32,497 nucleotides of DNA, from contig NZ_SNZE01000018.1 in NCBI RefSeq assembly GCF_004363775.1, forward strand, positions 1 through 32,497, in the 5' to 3' direction. This DNA comes from Hydromonas duriensis. GTDB lineage: Bacteria; Pseudomonadota; Gammaproteobacteria; Burkholderiales; Burkholderiaceae. Position numbers and translations under genes: made by a program. Shown piece by piece: positions 7,017-13,517 of this stretch; position 1 is the stretch's first letter; each line of letters begins with the position of its first letter. The notes beneath the pieces are model-generated. The model did no database searches, had not been told where the DNA came from, and saw only the letters and a list, made by a program, of their open reading frames with translations.

Positions 7017-7795
7017 GTGTCAAGGTGATGTCGGCTGTCTTTGAGCGCTATCCGAATGGTGGTGGGGAAATGTTATTGGCTTTGGCATTGGCTGACCATG
7101 CGCATGATGATGGCACACATGTGTTTCCCAAGGTTGAAACCTTAGCCGAAAAAACCCGCCAGTCTGTGCGCAGCGTGCAATATCAATTGCGTTTAATGGA
7201 GGCATCGGGCTGGTTGATTCTTGTCAATAGCGGTAAAGGCGGGCGCAACTACACCCGAGAGTACCGTATTTGCAGTGATTGGATTAAGGGTGCAGAAATT
7301 GCACCGTTAAAAAAGGGTGCAAATGACGACGATAAAGGGTGCAATTTGACGCATAAAGGGTGCAAAACAGAGCAAGAAAGGGTGCAAACCATTGCACCCG
7401 CATATAACCATCAAGAACCATCATTAACCATCAAAGAATCATTAGACGATAAACCAGCGACGCCAACCAAGCCAAACAGCAAAGTTGGTTTGACGGTGGA
7501 CGCATTGGTGGCCAAGGGGGTTGATGAGCAGGTGGCACTGGATTGGTTGAGTGTGCGCCGAGACAAAGGCAGCAAAGTGTTGAGCATTACGGCTTTGAAA
7601 GCGGTTGAACGAGAGGCAACGGCTGCTGGCTTGAGCTTATGCGAAGCGATCAAAGTGTCGATTGAGTTTAACTGGATTGGTTTCAGAGCGGCATGGTACG
7701 CCAGTCGGCATCGTGCCAATGCACCACCAGCTACCCGCACAACCAACACCCCACGCGATTATACGAAAGGGATTGATCCACATGGACGATTTTAA
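7013..7795 (+). CDS. Phage replication initiator, lambda O-like, with winged-helix domain
   Basis: The 260-residue protein should bind the iterons lying inside its own gene and recruit the helicase loader encoded next. Residues 1-95 form a helix-turn-helix replication domain: MLLALALADHAHDDGTHVFPKVETLAEKTRQSVRSVQ and a basic wing near GKGGRNYTREYRI. Residues about 95-150 are encoded by the iteron array and are low complexity and hydrophilic. Residues 155-240 contain a second folded part (VDALVAKGVDEQVALDWLSVRRDKG, and IEFNWIGFRAAWYASR) typical of the C-terminus of O-like proteins. It overlaps both neighbours, by 4 and 14 bases, as in a tight replication operon. The family assignment is confident. 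The exact subfamily is not. Confidence 0.87.
   Translation: MSVKVMSAVFERYPNGGGEMLLALALADHAHDDGTHVFPKVETLAEKTRQSVRSVQYQLRLMEASGWLILVNSGKGGRNYTREYRICSDWIKGAEIAPLKKGANDDDKGCNLTHKGCKTEQERVQTIAPAYNHQEPSLTIKESLDDKPATPTKPNSKVGLTVDALVAKGVDEQVALDWLSVRRDKGSKVLSITALKAVEREATAAGLSLCEAIKVSIEFNWIGFRAAWYASRHRANAPPATRTTNTPRDYTKGIDPHGRF
7285..7433 (+). repeat. Iteron array and short direct repeats: probable replication origin
   Basis: Four AAAGGGTGCAA copies start at 7312, 7334, 7355 and 7377, and a shorter one (AAGGGTGCA) at 7286. The four full copies are 21-22 bases apart, so they lie on one face of the helix. Inverted matches (GCACC, TTGCACCC) occur at 7301-7305 and 7392-7399. They are followed by three AACCATCA copies at 7406, 7416 and 7426, exactly 10 bases apart, next to AT-rich sequence. 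Iterons inside the initiator gene are the arrangement of the lambda origin within O. Confidence 0.85.
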
Positions 7796-8558
7796 ACCCA
7801 CCGCTGTGCCCTCACAGCATCAAAAACTTGGAGAGGTTCACCGTGTTTGCCCAACGCACGGGGCATATGTGGCTGGTGTGTACCGATGGGGGGAGATGAG
7901 CTGTAAGTCTTGCCATGAGGCGGCATTAAAGGCGGCTGAACGTGCAGAGCAACAAGCCCGTCATGTGCTCCATATGTCGCAGCGAAGCCGTCACGCACGC
8001 AATGCGGCTCATATCCCGGAGCGATTTGCAGACCGCTTGTTGTCGAATTACATACCCGTATGCCCAGCCGCGCAGTATGCGTTAGAAGTCGCCGAGCGGT
8101 TTGTGAGTGAGTTCGGCACGGTTCAAACTCAAGGTCGCAGCCTGATTTTTTGTGGTCATGTGGGTAATGGTAAAACCCATCTGGCCATAGGCATCGCCCA
8201 CGAGTTGATTAAGAAAATGCGTTATCCGTTGTTTATGTCGGTGCTCAATGCGGTGCGTCATGTCAAAGAAACGTGGCGTAAAGACAGTGTGCGCAGTGAG
8301 TCACAAGCCATTCGTGATTTTATTGAACCAGACCTATTGATTTTAGATGAAGTGGGTGTGCAGTTTGGTTCTGATACTGAAAAACTCATCTTGTTTGAAA
8401 TCATTAATGGGCGCTACAACCGTAAAAAGTCCACCTTGCTGTTGAGCAATTTGATGGTGCAAGAGTTGTCGAGCTATCTGGGAGAACCCGTGATTGATCG
8501 GTTACGTGAAGGCGGTGGCATTGCCGTACCCTTTACTTGGGCATCGTATCGCGCATAA
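7782..8558 (+). CDS. DnaC-like replicative helicase loader (AAA+ ATPase)
   Basis: This 258-residue protein would load the host DnaB helicase at the element's origin. Walker A is GHVGNGKT (125-132), Walker B is LLILDEVG with D189 and E190, a sensor segment reads TLLLSNL, and an arginine-containing DRLREGG follows. This is the order of DnaC/IstB-type proteins. The N-terminus has a probable zinc site (CPTH at 23-26 and CKSC at 41-44), seen in a subset of phage loaders. The start at 7782 overlaps the initiator gene by 14 bases. The longer open frame from 7662 is disfavoured because it would overlap by over 130 bases. Confidence 0.92.
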   Translation: MDDFKPTAVPSQHQKLGEVHRVCPTHGAYVAGVYRWGEMSCKSCHEAALKAAERAEQQARHVLHMSQRSRHARNAAHIPERFADRLLSNYIPVCPAAQYALEVAERFVSEFGTVQTQGRSLIFCGHVGNGKTHLAIGIAHELIKKMRYPLFMSVLNAVRHVKETWRKDSVRSESQAIRDFIEPDLLILDEVGVQFGSDTEKLILFEIINGRYNRKKSTLLLSNLMVQELSSYLGEPVIDRLREGGGIAVPFTWASYRA

Positions 8559-8574
8559 AGGGGAATTTAATATC

Positions 8575-8637
8575 ATGAATGACCATTTAAACCGAGATAA
8601 AAACAACTCACTTGTGCGAGGCGCCCATGCCCAATAA
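8575..8637 (+). CDS. Possible 20-residue peptide ahead of ninB
   Basis: An ATG at 8575, about 10 bases after AAAGGGG, opens a 20-codon frame that ends over the start of the NinB-like gene. It could be a coupling or leader peptide that brings ribosomes to ninB, or chance. No similarity was recognised. Confidence 0.25.
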   Translation: MNDHLNRDKNNSLVRGAHAQ

Positions 8638-9070
8638 AACTCAATTTATTGTGCTCAACGACGCCATTCGAGCGCGTGCCATCATTGCGCTAAAAAACTT
8701 ACCGCTAGGCATGGCGGTCATCATGCAAGACAGTACACGCACACTCGCACAAAATGCAGCCCTGTGGCCCGCTTTGCGTGATGTGGCTGAACAAGTCTTA
8801 TGGTGCGGTAAAGCACGCAGCAAAGAACAATGGAAGGACATTTTTACAGGGTCTTATTTTAAGGGCGAATACGTGCCCAATATCGATGGCACGGGTGTCA
8901 TTGCTTTAGGCGCTAAAACCAGTCTTTTGAGTAAAAAAGAGTTTGCTGAGTTGCTCGAATACATTTATGCCTTTGGTGCCCAGCATCAAGTGCAGTTTAG
9001 GCGAGACCGCGCGTATTGGTTGGCCTATTACGACCGCTTAACGCAACCGAAGCGAGCTCGACATGCCTAA
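8627..9070 (+). CDS. NinB-family recombination protein
   Basis: This 147-residue protein matches the NinB (lambda Orf) family, which acts in RecF-pathway-like recombination and binds single-stranded DNA with SSB. Recognisable family phrases are STRTLAQNAALWPALRDVAEQV, W-x-x-K-D-I-F-T-G, IDGTGVIALGAKTS and KKEFAELLEYIYAFGAQHQVQF. The ATG at 8627 with CGAGG upstream is preferred to the TTG at 8612. The gene overlaps the following methyltransferase by 8 bases. Confidence 0.9.
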   Translation: MPNKTQFIVLNDAIRARAIIALKNLPLGMAVIMQDSTRTLAQNAALWPALRDVAEQVLWCGKARSKEQWKDIFTGSYFKGEYVPNIDGTGVIALGAKTSLLSKKEFAELLEYIYAFGAQHQVQFRRDRAYWLAYYDRLTQPKRARHA

Positions 9071-9740
9071 AATCAACCAAACACTACCGATGTCCTCATT
9101 TCATCACGATGCTGCTCGAATCCACCTGTATCAAATGGATTGCATGGCGTATATGGCTCAATTCCCAGATGGGTATTTTGATTTGGCCATTGTTGACCCG
9201 CCGTATGGCTTGCCTAAAACCGCCACGCACGGACGAGGCAAGCTCAAATCTCGTTTAATCAATAAAGACAATATCAGTCGTTGGGATGTTCAGCCGCCAG
9301 CGGCGTATTTTGAAGAGTTGTTTCGAGTATCCAAACAACAAATCATTTGGGGCGGCAATTACTTTAATTTACGTCCAACGCGCTGCGTGATTGCTTGGGA
9401 TAAATGCCAACCATGGCCCAATTTTAGCCAAGTCGAGTTGGGTTGGACATCGTTTAACAAGCCAGCTCCCTTGTTCAAATGCAGCAATCGCAAAGGTAAA
9501 AAAATACACCCAACGCAAAAGCCGATTGAGTTGTACGAATGGCAGCTTAATAAATTCGCCCGAGCAGGCGACAAAATTTTAGATACCCATTTGGGCAGTG
9601 CATCGAGTGCAATTGCGGCCTACAAACTCGGGTTTGAGTTTCATGGGACGGAGCTGGACGAAGACTATTTCAACAGCAGTGTTGAGCGGTTCAAGCAGGC
9701 CATGATGCTGTATGAGCCGAGTGTATGGGGTGTGAAATGA
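9063..9740 (+). CDS. Phage DNA methyltransferase, N6-adenine/N4-cytosine type, beta order
   Basis: The 225-residue enzyme transfers methyl groups to the exocyclic amine of adenine or cytosine. Motif IV is DPPYG (45-49). The SAM-binding motif I comes later (KILDTHLGSASSAIAA, about 171-186), so the domain order is the beta class. The conserved HPTQKPIELYEW lies between them. The DPPY form makes adenine the more likely target. Short enzymes of this type are frequent in prophages and have no endonuclease partner. Together with the C5 methyltransferase it gives the element two separate DNA modifications. Confidence 0.9.
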   Translation: MPKINQTLPMSSFHHDAARIHLYQMDCMAYMAQFPDGYFDLAIVDPPYGLPKTATHGRGKLKSRLINKDNISRWDVQPPAAYFEELFRVSKQQIIWGGNYFNLRPTRCVIAWDKCQPWPNFSQVELGWTSFNKPAPLFKCSNRKGKKIHPTQKPIELYEWQLNKFARAGDKILDTHLGSASSAIAAYKLGFEFHGTELDEDYFNSSVERFKQAMMLYEPSVWGVK

Positions 9741-9771
9741 AAAGACAAATCATGAGTATAGGAGGTGCCGT

Positions 9772-10488
9772 ATGGCCGTGATACAAAAAAGCGTCAAACA
9801 AGACAGGCTGTTTAGAGAAGTGGGTAAAACGCTCAGGGCCGTTCGTTATCAATTGAAATACTCACTGGATGACGTCGCCGTGGGTACGGGGTTGAACAAA
9901 TCAAAAATCAGCGAAATGGAAACCAATCAAGTGCCCATCAATTTGTACGCATTTGATGCCCTGTCAAATTTTTATGGGGTCTCCATGGACTACTTGGTGG
10001 GGCGCTCTGCTGAACCAGAAGAGTTACGCAGTGCCGCCACCTACACCAAAATTTTTAAAGACACCTTGATGGGGCATTTAAATGCCATCGCCATCATGTC
10101 TGCCAGTGCCATCGTGAACTCACGAGAAGGTGCCGAGTCAGCATTGGCCTATAAGGCCGAATGTGAGCGCGTGATTGATTCATTTCATCGTTTCATTGAG
10201 TTGAATCCTGAATTTGAAGAGATGCGCGGCAGTGCAACCTTAGCCGCCAAAATAGAGCAACTGCGGGTACACGTCAATCGCCACCAGCATGAAGAGGTTA
10301 AACTCAAAATGTCCTCCGACCCATCTGATTGGATACGTGCCATCGGCATTACCAAAAAAGCACTGTCACAAATGGATGGGGGCTTAAGTGATAACGATTT
10401 ATTGATAGTCAGCCATGCCTTATCAAAAGCTGCACAGCAAAGCAATGCCACACTGTGCCTGTTCGAGGAGAATAGTCGTGACACATGA
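9772..10488 (+). CDS. XRE-family helix-turn-helix regulator
   Basis: The 238-residue protein has an N-terminal XRE-type HTH at about 18-75 (GKTLRAVRYQLKYSLDDV, then GTGLNKSKISEMETN) ending in NFYGVSMDYLVGRS, the usual end of this domain. The remaining 160 residues are helical with no peptidase motif. This separates it from the early repressor. A strong Shine-Dalgarno sequence (AGGAGGTG) precedes the ATG. It lies between the early genes and the terminase and might control late transcription, but no direct evidence for this is visible. Confidence 0.82.
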   Translation: MAVIQKSVKQDRLFREVGKTLRAVRYQLKYSLDDVAVGTGLNKSKISEMETNQVPINLYAFDALSNFYGVSMDYLVGRSAEPEELRSAATYTKIFKDTLMGHLNAIAIMSASAIVNSREGAESALAYKAECERVIDSFHRFIELNPEFEEMRGSATLAAKIEQLRVHVNRHQHEEVKLKMSSDPSDWIRAIGITKKALSQMDGGLSDNDLLIVSHALSKAAQQSNATLCLFEENSRDT

Positions 10489-11134
10489 TGCCAAACTCAA
10501 CGCCTCTAAGCCACGTAAGATTCGGGTGGCCAAAAAACCAACCAGCACAGCGATTCAAACGCATCTCGATAAAGTACGAGTACCTGCACCCAAACAGAAT
10601 GACTATGCGCATGGTCATGGTCGAACATCATTATACAAACCTGAATATGTCGCGGCCATGCTCAAATATTTTGATGACGGTTTGCAACGTTGCTTTGAAG
10701 TAGGGGAAGACGCCCAAGCCAATAGCAAAATCATTGCCACCGATTTTGTGACATTTAATGGCTTTGCAAGAACCATTGGCGTGAGTGAATCCACACTCAA
10801 AAACTGGGCTCATGCTGTGCACGAAGATGGCACGCTCAAATATATAGAGTTTTTTCACGCTTATGGGCTATGTAAAGACATCCAAATTGACTTGGTGATT
10901 CGTGGCGGTTTGACGGGTGCGTACAAGAGTGGATTTGCCACATTAGCCGCCATGAACATCGCGGGCTGGAAAACCCAAGCCGAAACCACCAACGAACATC
11001 ACCACACGGGTGAATCGGTAGAACGTTTGCGCAAAATCACCGAAGAAAACCAACGCAAATCACAAGAGATGATGAGTCGAGTTGCACAAAGACGTGAAAC
11101 AGCACAGTCGGGAACGACCAACCACAAAGGGTAA
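10478..11134 (+). CDS. terS: Terminase small subunit
   Basis: This 218-residue protein would recognise the packaging site and regulate the large subunit. A central segment (KIIATDFVTFNGFARTIGVSESTLKNW) is a DNA-binding helix-turn-helix. After it comes FFHAYGLCKDIQIDLVIRGGLTGAYKSGFATLAAMNIAGW, like the oligomerisation region of P22 gp3-type and similar small terminases. The C-terminus is a charged helix. The start is a GTG at 10478 with GAGGAG 7 bases upstream, overlapping the regulator gene by 11 bases. The large subunit starts 3 bases after its stop codon. Confidence 0.85.
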   Translation: MTHDAKLNASKPRKIRVAKKPTSTAIQTHLDKVRVPAPKQNDYAHGHGRTSLYKPEYVAAMLKYFDDGLQRCFEVGEDAQANSKIIATDFVTFNGFARTIGVSESTLKNWAHAVHEDGTLKYIEFFHAYGLCKDIQIDLVIRGGLTGAYKSGFATLAAMNIAGWKTQAETTNEHHHTGESVERLRKITEENQRKSQEMMSRVAQRRETAQSGTTNHKG

Positions 11135-11137
11135 ACC

Positions 11138-12706
11138 GTGCCCCCCAATCTATTGAACGACCCGCGCTATGAACGTTTTGTGGATTTATTTCAAAATGAC
11201 CCACTCGCCTTTGTGATGGGCGTGTGCACAAGCCTGGTCAGTGATGACCAACGCGAGTTACTCGAAGCCATTAAGCCCAATACCGCGAAGGTATCGGTGG
11301 TCTCGGGGACTGGTACGGGTAAAACGAATATGTATGGTCGGATTGCCTTGTGGCACATGCTGTGTTTCCCAGTGGCATATTACGATGGTAAATATGAAAT
11401 AGGCAGCAACACCTACATTGGTGCCGCTAAAGTTGAGCAAGTGGCAGAGGGCGTATGGAAAGAAATGAACGATGCACTGTTACAAATCAAGCAGGGCGAG
11501 TTTGCTTGGATTGTCGACTACATACAGGCGCAAACCGATAGTTTTTATATCAAAGGCTACAAGACCCAGTGGTTTATTCATAAGTTCGCCATGCAAAAGG
11601 GCAGCGCGGTTAGTATTGCGGGTAAACACCGTTATTGGCAATTGATTATTGTTGATGAAGCCGCTGGTGTCGCTGATGAACACTACGATGTCATCAATGG
11701 CACTCAAACCCAAGGCGGCAACCGCACGTTATTGGCCTCACAAGGGGCGCGTAACGCTGGATTTTTTTACAACACGCATCATAATTTATCGATTACTAAT
11801 GGTGGCAATTGGCATGACTTGCGGTTTTCGAGTGAAAATTCACCATTTGTCACATTGGAGTGGCTCAAGAATGTCGAGTTTGAAAGCGGCGGCAAAGACA
11901 GTGTGGAATATCGAGTCCGTGTGCTGGCTCAGTTCGCTGAAAATGAACATGACAACTTACTCACGCGAGCAGCCCTTGAATCTTGCTTTAAACAGAGCAG
12001 CCCCATTCACGCAAGTGAAGCATGGGGTTGGTTGCTATTGGTCGATGTGGGCATGGGTGAATATCGTGATGATTCTGTGTGTGTTTTAGCCAAAGTCTGT
12101 GGTGATGAGGACTTTGGGGACAATGCCCGTCGAGTTGAATATGTTGGGATTCCCATTTGCACCAACAGCAAAGACATGACCGATTTTAGGGGGCTGGTCA
12201 GTGAGGTGTATAACAGCGTGTCCAATGCCACGATTGTGGTGGATGCAGGCGGTGCGGGAGCCGAGTTTGCCAAATTATTGGAACGAGACGGTAAAAACGT
12301 CAAGCGCGTCAATTGGGGCAATCCTTGTTTTAAAAAGGCATACAAGAACCGATATTTTAATTTGAGGGCGTGTGCCATGGTTCGGTTCAGGGATGCGGTG
12401 CGTCAAGGCCGAGTCAGCATCACGCCTAATCTTGAGCGGATTCTTAAAAACAAAATGTTATTGCAAGGCTCGCGTTTGCCCTACAGTTTTACCGAGGAAG
12501 GTGTTTTACGCTACAAAATGATGGGTAAAAATGAAATGCGCGCCAAAGGCATCAAATCCCCTGACATCATTGACGCGATGAGTTTTGTGTTTTTAGAGGA
12601 TGTGTTTTACAACGTCTCGGATGCCGCGCTTGATGATGGTGAGCAAGGCGTGGTGGCACAAGATTATCTTGAACAGGCCAAGGCGTTATTTGCAGATGTG
12701 GAATAA
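11138..12706 (+). CDS. terL: Terminase large subunit
   Basis: This 522-residue protein is the packaging motor and nuclease. The N-terminal ATPase shows Walker A SGTGTGKT (56-63) and Walker B LIIVDEA with D173 and E174. The C-terminal RNase H-like nuclease shows acidic residues D303 (LLLVDVG), D369 (TIVVDAGG) and D479 (SPDIIDAM). Length is normal and the protein appears intact. The start is GTG at 11138 with AAAGGG upstream. In phages the portal gene normally follows at once. Here no portal, protease or capsid gene follows, so the protein has no visible procapsid to fill from this element. Confidence 0.93.
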   Translation: MPPNLLNDPRYERFVDLFQNDPLAFVMGVCTSLVSDDQRELLEAIKPNTAKVSVVSGTGTGKTNMYGRIALWHMLCFPVAYYDGKYEIGSNTYIGAAKVEQVAEGVWKEMNDALLQIKQGEFAWIVDYIQAQTDSFYIKGYKTQWFIHKFAMQKGSAVSIAGKHRYWQLIIVDEAAGVADEHYDVINGTQTQGGNRTLLASQGARNAGFFYNTHHNLSITNGGNWHDLRFSSENSPFVTLEWLKNVEFESGGKDSVEYRVRVLAQFAENEHDNLLTRAALESCFKQSSPIHASEAWGWLLLVDVGMGEYRDDSVCVLAKVCGDEDFGDNARRVEYVGIPICTNSKDMTDFRGLVSEVYNSVSNATIVVDAGGAGAEFAKLLERDGKNVKRVNWGNPCFKKAYKNRYFNLRACAMVRFRDAVRQGRVSITPNLERILKNKMLLQGSRLPYSFTEEGVLRYKMMGKNEMRAKGIKSPDIIDAMSFVFLEDVFYNVSDAALDDGEQGVVAQDYLEQAKALFADVE

Positions 12707-12767
12707 ATGGCGCGAGCAGATTGACACAGAAGAGCAGCATTGTGATGCGATGTCGTCATCAACATAA
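12696..12767 (+). CDS. Small ORF or broken gene start at the terminase end
   Basis: A 23-codon frame (begins MWNKWREQID) overlaps the last 11 bases of terL. It is hydrophilic with no ribosome binding site that I can see. A second start (ATG at 12707, directly after the terL stop) opens a frame that stops after five codons. Either could be the remnant of the gene that once followed the terminase. The 26 bases from 12768 to the next gene hold nothing recognisable. Confidence 0.3.
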   Translation: MWNKWREQIDTEEQHCDAMSSST

Positions 12768-12793
12768 GCAACGCAGACAACGCATCTGGTTAT

Positions 12794-13195
12794 TTAATAT
12801 GGGCCAGCATCTGGAATCGGTTCAATCAAAATGTCTTGTCCCGTACTATCCAGATAAATGCACTTCAGATTCACAATATCTGTGCGCCAGTATTGAACGC
12901 CAGCATCAGCCGCCTGTTGGCAAAACGTTAAAAAATCAGTTTGTCCTTGTTGATGAATGGTGATGGTATGGCGAAGGGCATTGGCGTTGGCAGGGCTTGT
13001 AATAGTTTTAGTTTCATATTTGGCAGGCGCGTCCAAGCGTGTGCCATCAACAGAAAAATATTCAGAATGCCCATCTGTCACGTAAAAATCATAGTGAGAC
13101 ATGCCCAAGGCCTTTAAGTCTTGCACATAACGAGGGAAGTCCGCGCCAGATTTTACTTTGGCATGGGTCTGGGCGATGATTTCAAGAGTAAGCAT
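12794..13195 (-). CDS. DUF1398 family protein (YbcV-like)
   Basis: This 133-residue protein matches DUF1398, a family found in prophages and on chromosomes and sometimes called phage envelope protein without firm evidence. Characteristic parts are the AHxKVKSGADFPRYVQDLKALG-type N-terminus, HYDFYVTDGHSEYF, HQQGQTDFLTFCQQAADAGV and DILIEPIP. Its role is not established. It is transcribed against the phage late genes from a site between terminase and the virion protein, a typical position for a cargo gene with its own promoter. No clear Shine-Dalgarno sequence precedes its ATG. Confidence 0.85.
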   Translation of the reverse strand: MLTLEIIAQTHAKVKSGADFPRYVQDLKALGMSHYDFYVTDGHSEYFSVDGTRLDAPAKYETKTITSPANANALRHTITIHQQGQTDFLTFCQQAADAGVQYWRTDIVNLKCIYLDSTGQDILIEPIPDAGPY

Positions 13196-13517
13196 GATTA
13201 TTTTTTTCTATAAAGTATGTTGGGTGGCTTCAATGACTCGACGTTTTAGTGTGTTGTCGCTCAAGCTATAAATTATAACTAAACCCTACACACCGTTGGC
13301 TGAGTATCCACAAATTCCGTGAATAACCCTGTGGATAAAACTTGGAAAACCACAAAAAAGCTTTGCGTTTCAAGGGGGCAACATAGATTGTCTAAAATTT
13401 AGCCATTTTAGATGGGAAGCAAAGAGTGGCTGCAATTGGCGCTTAAAACGAACCCTCATTTTTTCACCTCAAACACCCACTTAAAATAAGCCTTTAGCGA
13501 ATCAAGCGAAGGCAATA
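13196..13517. promoter_or_regulatory. Intergenic region with two DnaA-box-like sites and a small inverted repeat
   Basis: No gene is seen in these 322 bases. TGTGGATAA (13330-13338) is a perfect DnaA-box complement, and GTATCCACA (13304-13312) matches TTATCCACA at eight of nine positions in the opposite orientation. Seventeen bases separate them. An inverted repeat TCTAAAAT/ATTTTAGA lies at 13391-13412. The region should also hold the divergent promoters for the DUF1398 gene and the virion protein. GAAGG about 6 bases ahead of 13518 is the ribosome binding site of the latter. Function is inferred from motifs only. Confidence 0.45.

Noticed and set aside
7285-7433. CRISPR-like repeats
   Set aside because: The repeats are about 11 bases, lie inside a coding gene, have no unique spacers of normal length and no cas genes nearby. 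They fit iterons.
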